Below are positions 1 through 8,782 of a stretch of DNA of 64,000 nt, in pieces. The notes beneath the pieces are model-generated. The model worked only from the letters and a program-made list of their open reading frames with translations. It had not been told where the DNA came from and ran no database searches. The stretch's first letter is position 1. Every line of letters begins with the position of its first letter. The position numbers and the translations under genes are program-made. Location of the stretch: positions 991,501 to 1,055,500 of the forward strand of contig NZ_CP016464.1 in the NCBI RefSeq assembly GCF_001713455.1, read 5' to 3'. Origin of the DNA: Bosea sp. RAC05. Lineage in GTDB: Bacteria > Pseudomonadota > Alphaproteobacteria > Rhizobiales > Beijerinckiaceae.

Positions 1-2
1 CG

Positions 3-1061
3 TTGCACTGCGCCCTGCGCGGGCTCTCGGTCATCCTGATCGAGAAAGACCATGCCGGCCGCCATGCCTCCGGCGTAAATGCCGGCGGTGTGCGCCAGCT
101 CGCGCGCCATGTCGCGGAGATCCCGCTCTCCAACACGTCGATGGCGCTCTGGCACCGCATCGAGGATCTCGTCGACGATGATTGCGGCTTCACCTCCGAC
201 GGTCAGGTGCTCGTCGCCGAGGACGAGGAAGACCTCGGCAACTGCCGCGCCCGCGTCGACGACCTGACGCTCCGCGGCTTCCACCATGAGGAGCTGATCG
301 ACGCGGCCGAACTGCGCCGCCTCGTGCCGGCCGTCTCGGACACCTGCCCCGGTGGCGTCGTCTCGCGCCGCGACGGCGCGGCGATCCCACTGCGGGCGAC
401 CCAGGCCTTCAAGCGCAAGGCCCAGAGCCTCGGCGCCGATATTCGCGAGGGCGTGCGCGTCACCCGCGTCGCCCGCGATGGGTCCGACTGGCGCGTCGAG
501 ACCGATCACGGCGCCTTCCTGGCGCCACGCATCGTCAACGCTGCCGGCGCCTGGGCCGATCGCATCGCCGCCGATCTGGCTGAGCCGGTGCCGCTCGAGG
601 TCATCGCGCCGATGCTGATGATCACGGCCGCGATGCCGGCCTTCATCAAGCCGGTGGTGATCCTGCGCAAGCGCAAGCTCTCCTTCAAGCAGTTCGGCAA
701 CGGCACGGTGCTGATCGGCGGCGGCTATCTCGGCCGCGCCATCCGCGACGAGAACCGCACTGTGCTCGATTGGGGCAAGCTCGCGACCAACGCCAAGACG
801 GTCTGGGACCTCTTCCCGATCATGCGTGGCGCGCCGATCCTGCGCGCCTGGGCGGGCATCGAGGCGCGCATGCCCGACGATTTGCCGGTCTTCGGCAAGA
901 GTACCCGGCACGAGGGCGTCTACCACCAGTTCGGCTTCTCGGCCCATGGCTTCCAGCTCGGTCCGGGCGCCGGGGCCGTGATGGCCGAGATCATCGCCAC
1001 CGGCTCGAGCAACGTCCCGATCGACGGCCTCGGCATCGCGCGGTTTGCCGCGCCCTCATGA
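3..1061 (+). CDS. FAD-dependent amino acid/amine oxidoreductase, DadA family (5' partial)
   Basis: Flavin-dependent oxidoreductase of the glycine/D-amino-acid oxidase (DAO) fold, which oxidises an amino acid or amine to an imine. The reading frame is open at the left edge and the first Rossmann glycines are missing; the protein begins just before the ILIEKD strand end that follows the FAD dinucleotide motif, so the true start lies outside the window. The conserved INAAGAWA-like motif appears as VNAAGAWADRIA, and the C-terminal FAD segment is FGFSAHGFQLGPGAGAVMAEII. It is followed on the same strand by a RidA gene, which fits because RidA proteins hydrolyse the enamine/imine products of such enzymes. 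The substrate cannot be read from the sequence. Confidence 0.85.
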   Translation: MHCALRGLSVILIEKDHAGRHASGVNAGGVRQLARHVAEIPLSNTSMALWHRIEDLVDDDCGFTSDGQVLVAEDEEDLGNCRARVDDLTLRGFHHEELIDAAELRRLVPAVSDTCPGGVVSRRDGAAIPLRATQAFKRKAQSLGADIREGVRVTRVARDGSDWRVETDHGAFLAPRIVNAAGAWADRIAADLAEPVPLEVIAPMLMITAAMPAFIKPVVILRKRKLSFKQFGNGTVLIGGGYLGRAIRDENRTVLDWGKLATNAKTVWDLFPIMRGAPILRAWAGIEARMPDDLPVFGKSTRHEGVYHQFGFSAHGFQLGPGAGAVMAEIIATGSSNVPIDGLGIARFAAPS

Positions 1062-1069
1062 CATCCACC

Positions 1070-1148
1070 CGTCATTCCGAGCGGAGCGAAGCAATCCAGA
1101 TCGTCGAGCGCCGCGGCCCTGGATTGCTTCGCTGCGCTTGCAATGACG
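1070..1148. repeat. REP-like palindromic intergenic element
   Basis: Two 30-base arms form a nearly complete inverted repeat. The left arm (1070-1099) starts CGTCATTCCGAGCGGAGCGA and the right arm (1119-1148) ends GCGCTTGCAATGACG, with about 19 bases between them. It lies between the flavoprotein stop and the RidA ribosome binding site. Hairpins of this type (GAGCGAAGCGAAGCAATCC arms) are widespread in alphaproteobacterial intergenic DNA. It may act as a terminator or mRNA stabiliser, but it lacks a T-tract. Confidence 0.8.
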
Positions 1149-1179
1149 ACCACAGCCTTTCACCCCAGGAGAGAAGACC

Positions 1180-1524
1180 ATGACCATCAAGCGCCACATC
1201 AAGACCCCGATCCAGAACCGCGTCGTCGAGGCCGGCAACATCGTCTTCGTCGGCGGCTGCATCGCCGACGACATCACGCAGTCGATGGGCCCGCAGACGC
1301 AGAACATCCTGACCAAGATCGAGGGCTATCTCGGTGAGGTCGGGCTCGACCGCAAGGCGATCGTCGCCGCGACGATCTTCGTCACCGATCTGCCCGCCAA
1401 GAAGGAAATGGACCCGGTCTGGACCGCGTTCTTCGGAGACGCCCTGCCGACCCGCGCCACCGTCGGCGTCGCCGATCTCGGCGGCGCGCTGATCGAGATC
1501 GTCTGCACCGCCAGCCGCGGCTGA
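1180..1524 (+). CDS. ridA: RidA/YjgF/YER057c family enamine/imine deaminase
   Basis: RidA-family protein of 114 residues, slightly shorter than typical (about 125). Family members hydrolyse reactive enamine/imine intermediates to keto acids plus ammonia and work as trimers in the cytoplasm. The conserved core is visible as VGGCIADD near residue 25 and LPTRATVGVADLGGALIEI near the end; the Arg in TRATVGV corresponds to the carboxylate-binding Arg of active RidAs. The ATG is preceded by AGGAGA at 1167-1172. Its position behind a DadA-like flavoprotein suggests it clears the imine made by that enzyme (inference). Confidence 0.9.
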   Translation: MTIKRHIKTPIQNRVVEAGNIVFVGGCIADDITQSMGPQTQNILTKIEGYLGEVGLDRKAIVAATIFVTDLPAKKEMDPVWTAFFGDALPTRATVGVADLGGALIEIVCTASRG

Positions 1525-1534
1525 GGGCGGCCCC

Positions 1535-3133
1535 TCACACCGCCACGACATACCCATCCCGGCGCGGATCAGCCGCGCCGGTCATCACCCCGGTGACGGG
1601 ATCGACCGCCACCGCCTGCATGCCGCCGCAGCGCATCGTCCAGCCGGTGTCGAAGGCGGTGATGGCGTGGCCGCGCCGGCGCAGCTCGGCCAGCGTTTCG
1701 GCTGCAATCCGGTTCTCGGCCTCGATCGCCCGCCCGTCCCAGAGCCGGGCGCGCGGCGCCTCGATCGCGTCCTGCAGCGGCAGGCCGAAATCGAGATGCT
1801 GCACCATCGCCTGGGTCTGCGTCTGCATGATGCCATAGCTGCCCGGCGTGCCGAGCGCGAGCACGGGGCGGCCGTCCCGTGTCGACAGGCTGGGCGACAT
1901 GCACATCGGCAGTTCGTCGCCGGGCTTGGAGCGGTTCGGGCTGCCGGTCTGGACGTCCGACCAGTACAGGAAATTGTTGAGGCAGACGCCGGTGCCGGGG
2001 ACCACGATCCCGCTGCCGAAGGGGCTGCCGAGGCTGTTGGTGATGCACACCAGATTGCCCTCCGCATCCGCCGCCGAGAAGGAGGTGGTGTGCGCGGGGT
2101 CCTCGCCTTGCTGCGGTGTCCATTGCTCCGTCGGCCCCTCCACCGGCGCACCGTCGGTCAGGCGCCGGCGCAGCACGGCGAGCGCATCCTCCGCGAAGAT
2201 TGCGGCCAGCCGCTCGGGCGAGGGATTGTTGGCGGCGATGCGGACGCCCGCCGCCAGCCGGATCGCGCGGAAGACGAGGTCGAGATGCTCCGGCCCGTCC
2301 TTGACGAGGGCGCCGAGATCGCAGCCCTCGAGGATCTTCAGGCTGAGCAGGAACTGGAAGGCCTCGCAGGGCGGCGGCGGCACATGGACGGTCAGGCCGC
2401 GATAGGAGGCCGCGAAGGGCTCGCGCCAGCGCGGCTTGACCGCCGCGAGATCCTCCATCGTCATCAGCCCGCCGAGCGAACGCAGATGGGCGATGATGCG
2501 CTGCCCCAGCGCCCCGCGATAGAGATGGTCCGGCCCTTCCGCGGCGATGGCGGCGAATGTCGTCGCGAGATCGGGCTGGCGCAGCACCTGGCCGACGCGG
2601 ACGGGGCCGCCCTCGGGCAGATAATTGGCCGCGAAACCGGGGTAGAGCTCGGTCCAGGCCTGCAGCAGCGGCGCCTGCTCGTTGAACTCGGCGACGCCGA
2701 ATTCAGACAGGGCGAAGCCGTCCCGGGCGAGCGCGATCGCGGGCGCGAAAACCTCGGCCAGTGTCTTGCGGCCATGGCGCGAGACGAGTTCGCACCAGCC
2801 GGCGAGGTTGCCCGGCATCGCCACGGCATGGGGGCCGCGCTCGAGGTCGCTGCGCTGCGTGAAGCGCTCCGCCGGGAAGCTCTTCTGGATCGGAGGGACG
2901 AAGTCGAGCACGCTGACGCGCCCCTCCGCCGCCGACCAGAGCGTCGCCGAACCCATGCCCGACAGGCTCGACATGAAGGGCTCGACCACGGTGAGCGCCG
3001 CCGCCGTCGCGGCGATGGCGTCGAACGCGTTGCCACCCTGGATCAGCAGCCGCGCGCCCGCCTGGGCCGCGAGCGGATGGGCCGCGGCGACCATGCCGTG
3101 GCGGGACTGGATCGTCGGGCGGCGGCCATCCAT
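1535..3133 (-). CDS. ggt: Gamma-glutamyltransferase family protein
   Basis: Ntn-hydrolase of the gamma-glutamyltranspeptidase family (532 aa), which cleaves gamma-glutamyl amides or transfers the glutamyl group. Seen: the N-terminal HPLAAQAGARLLIQGGNAFDA block, MTMEDLA near residue 225, and the autoprocessing site HTTSFSAAD around residues 348-356, whose first Thr (T349) would become the nucleophile of the small subunit. GSPFGSGI follows, and GSYGIMQTQTQ is in the small subunit. No signal peptide is evident, so it is probably cytoplasmic and may act on an imported substrate or be one of the acylase/hydrolase-like relatives. It is the last gene of a minus-strand block with a TRAP transporter and an oxidoreductase. 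Confidence 0.9.
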   Translation of the reverse strand: MDGRRPTIQSRHGMVAAAHPLAAQAGARLLIQGGNAFDAIAATAAALTVVEPFMSSLSGMGSATLWSAAEGRVSVLDFVPPIQKSFPAERFTQRSDLERGPHAVAMPGNLAGWCELVSRHGRKTLAEVFAPAIALARDGFALSEFGVAEFNEQAPLLQAWTELYPGFAANYLPEGGPVRVGQVLRQPDLATTFAAIAAEGPDHLYRGALGQRIIAHLRSLGGLMTMEDLAAVKPRWREPFAASYRGLTVHVPPPPCEAFQFLLSLKILEGCDLGALVKDGPEHLDLVFRAIRLAAGVRIAANNPSPERLAAIFAEDALAVLRRRLTDGAPVEGPTEQWTPQQGEDPAHTTSFSAADAEGNLVCITNSLGSPFGSGIVVPGTGVCLNNFLYWSDVQTGSPNRSKPGDELPMCMSPSLSTRDGRPVLALGTPGSYGIMQTQTQAMVQHLDFGLPLQDAIEAPRARLWDGRAIEAENRIAAETLAELRRRGHAITAFDTGWTMRCGGMQAVAVDPVTGVMTGAADPRRDGYVVAV

Positions 3134-3267
3134 CGTCGGTCTCCTCGCAGCGGCTCTTGAGTGGCCGGCGCGCGATCAGAGCATGACGGGGGCGGGGCGC
3201 GACAGACCCCCGGGCCTGCGCTGCGCGGGCCGGGGCCGGCGCGGCGCGCATGGCGCCGCCGCCCGGC

Positions 3268-4551
3268 TCAGTTCAGCACGAGCCGCGGCAGCCAGAGCAC
3301 GACCTCGGGGATGAAGGTGATGATCACCAGCACGCCGAACCCGACACCGAGGAAGGGCAGCACCTCACGCACGACCCGCTCGATCTTCACCTGGGCGAAG
3401 TTGCCGCAGATGTAGAGGAGAATGCCGACCGGCGGCGTCAGCAGGCCGAGCATCAGGTTGAAGACGATGACCAGCCCGAAATGCACCAGATCGATGCCGA
3501 CCGCCTCGACGATCGGGATCAGCACCGGGATCAGAATGATCATGGCCGCGATGGCTTCCATGAAGCAGCCGACGATCAGCAGCAGCACGTTGATCAGGAT
3601 CAGGATGACCCAGGGATTGTTCGAGAAGGCACCGATCCACGCGGCGATCTCGCGCGGCAGGCCGCTCACCGCCATCAGCCAGCCGAAGCCGGCGGCAAAG
3701 GCGATGATGATCATGACCACGGCGGAATCGAGCCCGCTCTGGACGCAGATGCTCCAGAGCTGGCGCCAGGACAGTTCGCGGTGGATCACCATCGCGACGA
3801 AGAGCGCATAGAGAACCGCGACCGCAGCGCTCTCGGTGACGGTGACGACGCCGCCGGTGACGCCGAACAGGATCACGAAGGGCATCATCAACGCCCAGAT
3901 CGCCTTGCTGCCGGAGCGCAGCACCTCGCGCATCGGCACCGCCTCGTGGACCGGGTATTTCCGGGCGCGCGAGATCAGGTAGACGACGACGGCGAGCCCG
4001 CCGCCGAGCAGCAGGCCGGGGATGACGCCGCCGAGAAACAGGGCGGCGACCGAGACGCCCTTGCCGACCGAAAGGGCGTAGATCACGAGCGGGATCGAGG
4101 GCGGGATGATCGGCCCCATCACCGAGGCCGAGGCCGTGATCGAGGCGGCGAAGCCGGGATCGTAGCCCGAGCGCTTCATGCCGGGGATCAGCACCTTGCC
4201 CAATGCGGTCGCATCGGCGACCGCCGAGCCGGAGACGCCGGAGAAGACCATGCAGGACATCACGGTGGTGAGGCCGAGCCCGCCACTGAACCGGCCGACG
4301 CAGGCATTGGCAAAGCTGATGATGCGGGCGGTGATGCCGCCGACATTCATGATGTTGCCGGCCAGGATGAAGAACGGGATCGCCAGCAGCGAATAGGAAT
4401 CCGCCCCGATCAGCGCCCGCTGCACGAAGACCGAGAAGGGCAGCGTCGGGTGGTTGGCGATCGTCATGACGGCGGCAAGCGCCATCGCGAAGGCGATCGG
4501 CAGGCCCAGCAGCATCATCACGCCGAAGGAGAGCATCAGCACGCCGGCCAT
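3268..4551 (-). CDS. dctM: TRAP transporter large permease (DctM family)
   Basis: Large membrane subunit (427 aa, about 11-12 hydrophobic segments) of a tripartite ATP-independent periplasmic importer driven by the sodium or proton gradient. Characteristic DctM signatures: PFFILAGNIMN near residue 55, GVSGSAVADATALG near 105, ASVMGPIIPPSIPLVIYA near 150, and a final LGLLTPPVG motif. The start is ATG at 4549-4551 behind AAGGAG. It follows the small permease by 13 bases, so the two are co-translated. The substrate is unknown; the neighbouring oxidoreductase and gamma-glutamyltransferase suggest an amino-acid-like or hydroxy-acid compound (inference). Confidence 0.93.
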   Translation of the reverse strand: MAGVLMLSFGVMMLLGLPIAFAMALAAVMTIANHPTLPFSVFVQRALIGADSYSLLAIPFFILAGNIMNVGGITARIISFANACVGRFSGGLGLTTVMSCMVFSGVSGSAVADATALGKVLIPGMKRSGYDPGFAASITASASVMGPIIPPSIPLVIYALSVGKGVSVAALFLGGVIPGLLLGGGLAVVVYLISRARKYPVHEAVPMREVLRSGSKAIWALMMPFVILFGVTGGVVTVTESAAVAVLYALFVAMVIHRELSWRQLWSICVQSGLDSAVVMIIIAFAAGFGWLMAVSGLPREIAAWIGAFSNNPWVILILINVLLLIVGCFMEAIAAMIILIPVLIPIVEAVGIDLVHFGLVIVFNLMLGLLTPPVGILLYICGNFAQVKIERVVREVLPFLGVGFGVLVIITFIPEVVLWLPRLVLN

Positions 4552-4564
4552 GGGGATCGTCTCC

Positions 4565-5080
4565 TTAGAGATGAACGTCGCCGAGCGGATCGCGCCGGGC
4601 CGGATCGAACAGCTTCTCGATCCAGAACACGATCATCAGCGCGGCGCAGAACGGCGCGGCGAAATAGAAGGAGGCGGGGCTGATCTCCAGCGCCCCGAAG
4701 GTCTGGCCGAGCGTGCCGATCGAGATCTGCAGCCCGAACCAGAGCATCAGCACGGACAGCAGCAGGATCAGTCCCTGGTTGAGCCAGAGCACAATCGTCT
4801 GCAGCCGCTGCGGCAGCATCAGCACGAACATGTCGATCGCGATGTGCAGCATGTTGCGGTAGAGCACCGCCGCGCCGGCGAAGACCGACCAGACGAACAG
4901 GATCCGGCAGACCTGCTCGGTCCAGGACAGCGGGCGTTCGAGCCCGTAGCGATACCAGACCGCCGCGATCGTGATCAGCACGATGGCCGCGATGGAGCCG
5001 CCGACGATGGCGCGCGCTGTCCATTCACAAAGGTCGCAGAGCCGGCGCCAAAGCGCTGGCAGGCCGGTCAGGGGCTGCAT
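4565..5080 (-). CDS. dctQ: TRAP transporter small permease (DctQ family)
   Basis: Small membrane subunit of a TRAP importer, 171 aa with four predicted transmembrane helices. The W-x-E motif in the second helix region (SWTEQVCRILFVWSVFAGAAV) is typical of DctQ proteins. It bridges the periplasmic binding protein and the large permease. It lies directly between the binding-protein gene and dctM on the same strand, in the canonical P-Q-M order. A 78-base gap separates it from the upstream binding-protein gene. Confidence 0.9.
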   Translation of the reverse strand: MQPLTGLPALWRRLCDLCEWTARAIVGGSIAAIVLITIAAVWYRYGLERPLSWTEQVCRILFVWSVFAGAAVLYRNMLHIAIDMFVLMLPQRLQTIVLWLNQGLILLLSVLMLWFGLQISIGTLGQTFGALEISPASFYFAAPFCAALMIVFWIEKLFDPARRDPLGDVHL

Positions 5081-5158
5081 GGCAATCCTGTCACGCGGGG
5101 GAAGGTTGCCGGGCCCGCTGTGGGCCCGGCTGCGGTGGCGGTCAGATGATCAAGACGA

Positions 5159-6154
5159 TCAGGCGATCGTCTTGATCCGGTCGACCCACTTCTTCACATG
5201 GACGAACTCGGTCTCCATGCCTTCGAGCGTCTTGCGGAAGGCGTCCTTGTCGACATCGTTGATCGCGATGTTCTTCGCCTTGACCAGAGCGAGGATGCGG
5301 TCGTCGTCGGCGATCACCTTCGGACGCAGCGAGTCCTCCATGTCGCGGGCGGCCTGGACGAGGGCCTTGCGCTGGTCCTCGTTGACCGCGCGGAAGCTCG
5401 CTTCCGAGATCACGATCATGTTGTCCTGCATCATGTGCTCGGTCAGCGCGAGGTTCTTGTTCACGTCGAAGATGCCGCCGTTGAAGGTCAGCGCCATCGG
5501 GTTTTCTTGGCCCTCGATCACCCCCGACTTGAGGGCCTGGAACACCTCCGGCCAGGGAAGCGGCGTCGGCGAGGCGCCGAAGCGCTCGAAGGTCCGGCGC
5601 CACATCGTGGTCTCCGGCACGCGGATCTTGAAGCCCTTGAGATCAGCCGGCGTTTTGACGACGCGGCTGGAGGAGAGCTGGCGCGGCATGCGCGGAATCG
5701 CGCCGAGCGGACGCAGCTTGGCCTGCGCCGCGACGTCGTCGCCATATTCGGCCATGATCGCGGTCATGACCTTGTCCTTGTGGGCGACGTTCTTGAACAG
5801 ATAGGGATAGGTGAAGACCTCGGCCGGCTTGTACCAGCCGGCGAGCAGGGCCGCGCCCGGCGTCGCGACATGGATCGAGCCCTGCAGCAGCCCCTCGACA
5901 TTCTCGCGCTCGCCACCGAGTGCTCCGGCATGGTGCGAGGCGATGTCGATCTGGCCCTTGGTCAGCTCCTTCACGCGCGCGGCGAAGACGTCGAGGCTCT
6001 GAGAGATGAAGTCGGTCTGCGGCGTCGCCGAAGCTCCGATCCATTTCAGTTGCTGGGCCCTCAGAATGCCGGGCATGGCAATGAGGCCGGCGCCGAGCGC
6101 GGCTCCTGCGAGGACGGTCCGGCGGGTCGGCTGGTCTGTTCTGCTCTTGGTCAT
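5159..6154 (-). CDS. dctP: TRAP transporter substrate-binding protein (DctP family)
   Basis: Periplasmic solute receptor of the DctP/TAXI-type TRAP family, 331 aa. It has a twin-arginine-like leader (RRTVLAGAALGAG) ending near ILRAQQ, so export of the folded protein by Tat is likely. The DctP core includes FKIRVPETTMWRRTFERFGA, whose Arg sits where the conserved carboxylate-binding Arg of the family lies, and LKSGVIEGQENP. The ATG at 6152-6154 follows GGGAGG. It is followed by dctQ and dctM and preceded, 75 bases away, by the SAF-domain oxidoreductase. The family usually binds organic acids. Confidence 0.93.
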   Translation of the reverse strand: MTKSRTDQPTRRTVLAGAALGAGLIAMPGILRAQQLKWIGASATPQTDFISQSLDVFAARVKELTKGQIDIASHHAGALGGERENVEGLLQGSIHVATPGAALLAGWYKPAEVFTYPYLFKNVAHKDKVMTAIMAEYGDDVAAQAKLRPLGAIPRMPRQLSSSRVVKTPADLKGFKIRVPETTMWRRTFERFGASPTPLPWPEVFQALKSGVIEGQENPMALTFNGGIFDVNKNLALTEHMMQDNMIVISEASFRAVNEDQRKALVQAARDMEDSLRPKVIADDDRILALVKAKNIAINDVDKDAFRKTLEGMETEFVHVKKWVDRIKTIA

Positions 6155-6229
6155 GATGTCCTCCCTGGACGTTGGGCCGGCCCGTTATCTCGGGCTCTCG
6201 CCGGTCTGCACTGCTAGGCCGGGGCGACG

Positions 6230-7570
6230 TCAGCCCCGGAAGAGATCCTCCATCTCGCGGCGAACCTTGACCGCGGCATCGTCGGCGTCGAAGGCGACGT
6301 CCGACCATTTCAGCCGCTGGCCCAGCGCGATGTCGTGCTTGAGCTTGACGCGATGGGCGAGGCCGAGCGGCAGATAGCCTTCCGCCAGCGAGGTCTTGGC
6401 CGGCGTCTGCTTGCCCCAGACGCAGAAGCCGCCCTCACCATCCAGCATTTCGCCGGCCTTGAGGTCGCGCTTGGCCGTGGCGACGACGTCGGAATTGAAG
6501 CAGATCGGCGCGCCCGTCGGCTCGTGGCGCAGCGCGGCGGAGGCGACCGAGATGCCGAGTTCCAGCCCGATCATGTGGATCGGCCGGTACAGGCAGGAGT
6601 AGCGGCCGCTCTTGTCGGGCAGCATCGAATACTCCCGGAAGCACTCCTCGCTGTAGGCGCTGTCGGATTCGAAGACGACATAGGTGCCCATGACAAGACT
6701 ATGGGGCACATCCGTGCCGTCGCGATAGACCGAGGAGGTGACCTCGGTGACACCGGCCCGCTCCAGCACGCCGCCATCGGCCTTGGGCTTGCAGATCTCG
6801 GCATGCTCGAACCGCGTCGCCGGCGGGAAGGACAGGCCTTCCGTCTGCGATTCCAGCCCCGTCGCGTTGCAGACGGCGGTCATCTCGATGCCCGACTTGG
6901 TGCCGTCGACGAAGGAGTTGAACATCTTCGGGTTGATCGAGTTGCGATCCTTGATCTTCATGTACTTGTCGAGGATGTCCCAGACCGTGTCGGGCGTCGA
7001 CTGGTGGTAGGTCGGGTGGTAGCGCGTGCCCTTGCCGGCGCTGACGACCCGGAAGCCCGAGGCGCGGGCCCAGTCGACGTGGTCGGCGATCAGGGCCGGC
7101 TGGTCGCCCCAGGCCAGCGAATAGACCACGCCGGCCTCGCGCGCCTTGCGCGCCAGCAGCGGCCCGGCGCAGGCGTCGGCCTCGACATTGACCATGACGA
7201 TGTGCTTGCCGTTGGCGATGGCGCGCATCGCGAAGCGGATGCCGGCGCCCGGATCGCCCGTCGCCTCGATGATGACCTCGACGCCGGGATGGTCGATCAG
7301 CGCGTCCCCATCCTCGGTGACGACAGTCGCGCCGTTCTTCAGCGCATCGTCGATCGAAGCGGCCGCGTACTGCTCCTGCGGCCAGCAGGCCAGCTTCAGC
7401 TGCGAGCGCGCGCGGGCGGTGTTGAGATCGGCGACGCCGACGATGTGCATCCCGTCCGTGCTGCGGGCCTGGGAGAGGAACATGGTGCCGAACTTGCCGG
7501 CGCCGATGATGGCGACGGTGACCGGCTTGCCGGCGGCCTTCCGTTCGAGAAGCAGTCTGTGCAGGTTCAT
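6230..7570 (-). CDS. NAD(P)-dependent oxidoreductase with C-terminal SAF domain (homoserine-dehydrogenase-like, COG4091 type)
   Basis: Cytoplasmic oxidoreductase of 446 aa. The N-terminal Rossmann fold (TVAIIGAGKFGTMFLSQ, residues about 18-34) and a catalytic-domain segment (VDGTKSGIEMTAVCNATGL near 225) match predicted homoserine dehydrogenases of the COG4091 type. The C-terminal part, from about residue 360, reads as an SAF (antifreeze/FlgA-like) domain: VVATAKRDLKAGEMLDGEGG. The actual substrate is not known; a 2-oxo or hydroxy acid is likely. It heads the minus-strand operon that continues into the TRAP importer and gamma-glutamyltransferase, and a LysR gene diverges from its promoter side. 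The ATG at 7568-7570 is preceded by AGGAAAG. Confidence 0.85.
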   Translation of the reverse strand: MNLHRLLLERKAAGKPVTVAIIGAGKFGTMFLSQARSTDGMHIVGVADLNTARARSQLKLACWPQEQYAAASIDDALKNGATVVTEDGDALIDHPGVEVIIEATGDPGAGIRFAMRAIANGKHIVMVNVEADACAGPLLARKAREAGVVYSLAWGDQPALIADHVDWARASGFRVVSAGKGTRYHPTYHQSTPDTVWDILDKYMKIKDRNSINPKMFNSFVDGTKSGIEMTAVCNATGLESQTEGLSFPPATRFEHAEICKPKADGGVLERAGVTEVTSSVYRDGTDVPHSLVMGTYVVFESDSAYSEECFREYSMLPDKSGRYSCLYRPIHMIGLELGISVASAALRHEPTGAPICFNSDVVATAKRDLKAGEMLDGEGGFCVWGKQTPAKTSLAEGYLPLGLAHRVKLKHDIALGQRLKWSDVAFDADDAAVKVRREMEDLFRG

Positions 7571-7767
7571 GCGCCGGTTCTTTCCTCATCAGGCCGACCG
7601 CGGAGGTCGGACGTCTCGTCATGCGAGGAGGCGACGCAGGAAAAAGGGCGGCGAACGCGGGCTTCGCGTCGCCTGGCGCCGGTTGCCGGCGCGTCTGTCC
7701 TCCCTGCGGGCCGCAGCTTCGTTTGGTGAGCTGCATTCCTCATGTCATAGGCGTAACATGGGGTCAG

Positions 7768-7784
7768 TTCGTTGGAAAAACGAA
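7768..7784. promoter_or_regulatory. Candidate LysR operator in divergent intergenic region
   Basis: A perfect interrupted palindrome, TTCGTT-N5-AACGAA, sits 35 bases upstream of the LysR start and about 200 bases upstream of the SAF oxidoreductase start. Symmetry, spacing and position suit an autoregulated LysR-type site controlling both directions. The 248-base intergenic region holds no other gene. Confidence 0.45.
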
Positions 7785-7818
7785 TAAGTTTGGCATGATC
7801 GACGAATAGGATTCACTG

Positions 7819-8733
7819 ATGATCGGAGGCATGCCACCGCTGCAATGGCTGCAGACCTTCCGGGCCGTGATGGAGGCCGGAAGCTTCGCGGGCGCGGCGA
7901 AACTGATGAACCTGACGCCCTCGGCGATCAGCCATCAGATGCGCGCGCTGGAGGGCATGCTGGGGCGGCCCCTGTTCCTGCGCGTGCGGCGCAGCGTCGT
8001 CCCGACCGAGGAGGCGCTGACCTATTCCGCCTCGATCGGCGAGAGCTTCGCGCGGCTGATGACGGCGACGATTCGGGTCGCGTCGGGAGCGGGCGTGCGA
8101 CGCCTGCCGATCCATGCCTCGCCCAGCTTTGCCACGCTCTGGCTGATGCCGCGGCTCGGCCAGTTCCTGCGCGAGCATCCCAGCATCGACGTCGCGCTCT
8201 TCGCCAGCCACGAGCCGGCCCGCCTCGGCAAGGACGGCATCCTCATCGACATCCAGTATGCGCGGCCGGTCCCCGAGGATTGCGAGGCGGTGGCGCTGGG
8301 CGAGGAGCTGATCCTCCCGCTCGCCAGCCCCGCCTTCGTGGCTGCGCACGGGCTGGAGGCGCCGAGCGACATCGCCCGGGTGCCGCTGATTCACTCGCTG
8401 CGCTGCGTCGTGCCCTGGGACCAGTGGACCGCGCGTCACGCCCCCTTCGTGCCCCTGAGCGCGCGCGGCCTGCAGTTCGACCGCGCCCATCTCGCTCTGG
8501 CCGCCGCGGTGGACGGCCTGGGCCTCGCGCTCGAATCGACGCTGCAGGCGCGCGACCTGCTCGCCGCCGGCCGGCTCGTCATGCCGCTCGGCCCCACCGG
8601 CATCGGGGTCGTGGCCCACCGCCTGATCTACCGGCGCGAGGAGCGGGACAATCCCGAGATCCAGGCCTTCGTCGGCTGGCTGATGGGCAAGATCGCCGAG
8701 GGGCCGACCCCCGGCCAGTTCGCGGGGCACTGA
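7819..8733 (+). CDS. LysR-family transcriptional regulator (GcvA-like)
   Basis: LysR-type regulator, 304 aa: N-terminal winged helix (TFRAVMEAGSFAGAAKLMNL, then TPSAISHQMRALE as recognition helix) and a C-terminal periplasmic-binding-like effector domain starting RRLPIHASPSFATLWLMPRL, the form seen in GcvA-type members. It is divergently transcribed from the SAF oxidoreductase/TRAP/ggt operon and is probably its regulator. Two starts are possible, ATG 7819 (AGG 8 bases upstream) and ATG 7831 (GGAGG only one base away); I prefer 7819. The effector is unknown, presumably the TRAP substrate or its metabolite. Confidence 0.92.
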   Translation: MIGGMPPLQWLQTFRAVMEAGSFAGAAKLMNLTPSAISHQMRALEGMLGRPLFLRVRRSVVPTEEALTYSASIGESFARLMTATIRVASGAGVRRLPIHASPSFATLWLMPRLGQFLREHPSIDVALFASHEPARLGKDGILIDIQYARPVPEDCEAVALGEELILPLASPAFVAAHGLEAPSDIARVPLIHSLRCVVPWDQWTARHAPFVPLSARGLQFDRAHLALAAAVDGLGLALESTLQARDLLAAGRLVMPLGPTGIGVVAHRLIYRREERDNPEIQAFVGWLMGKIAEGPTPGQFAGH

Positions 8734-8782
8734 GGCGGCGGCGCCGCGGGGCGCGCGCGGCCTGAGCCTCTGCTCTGTCGCC

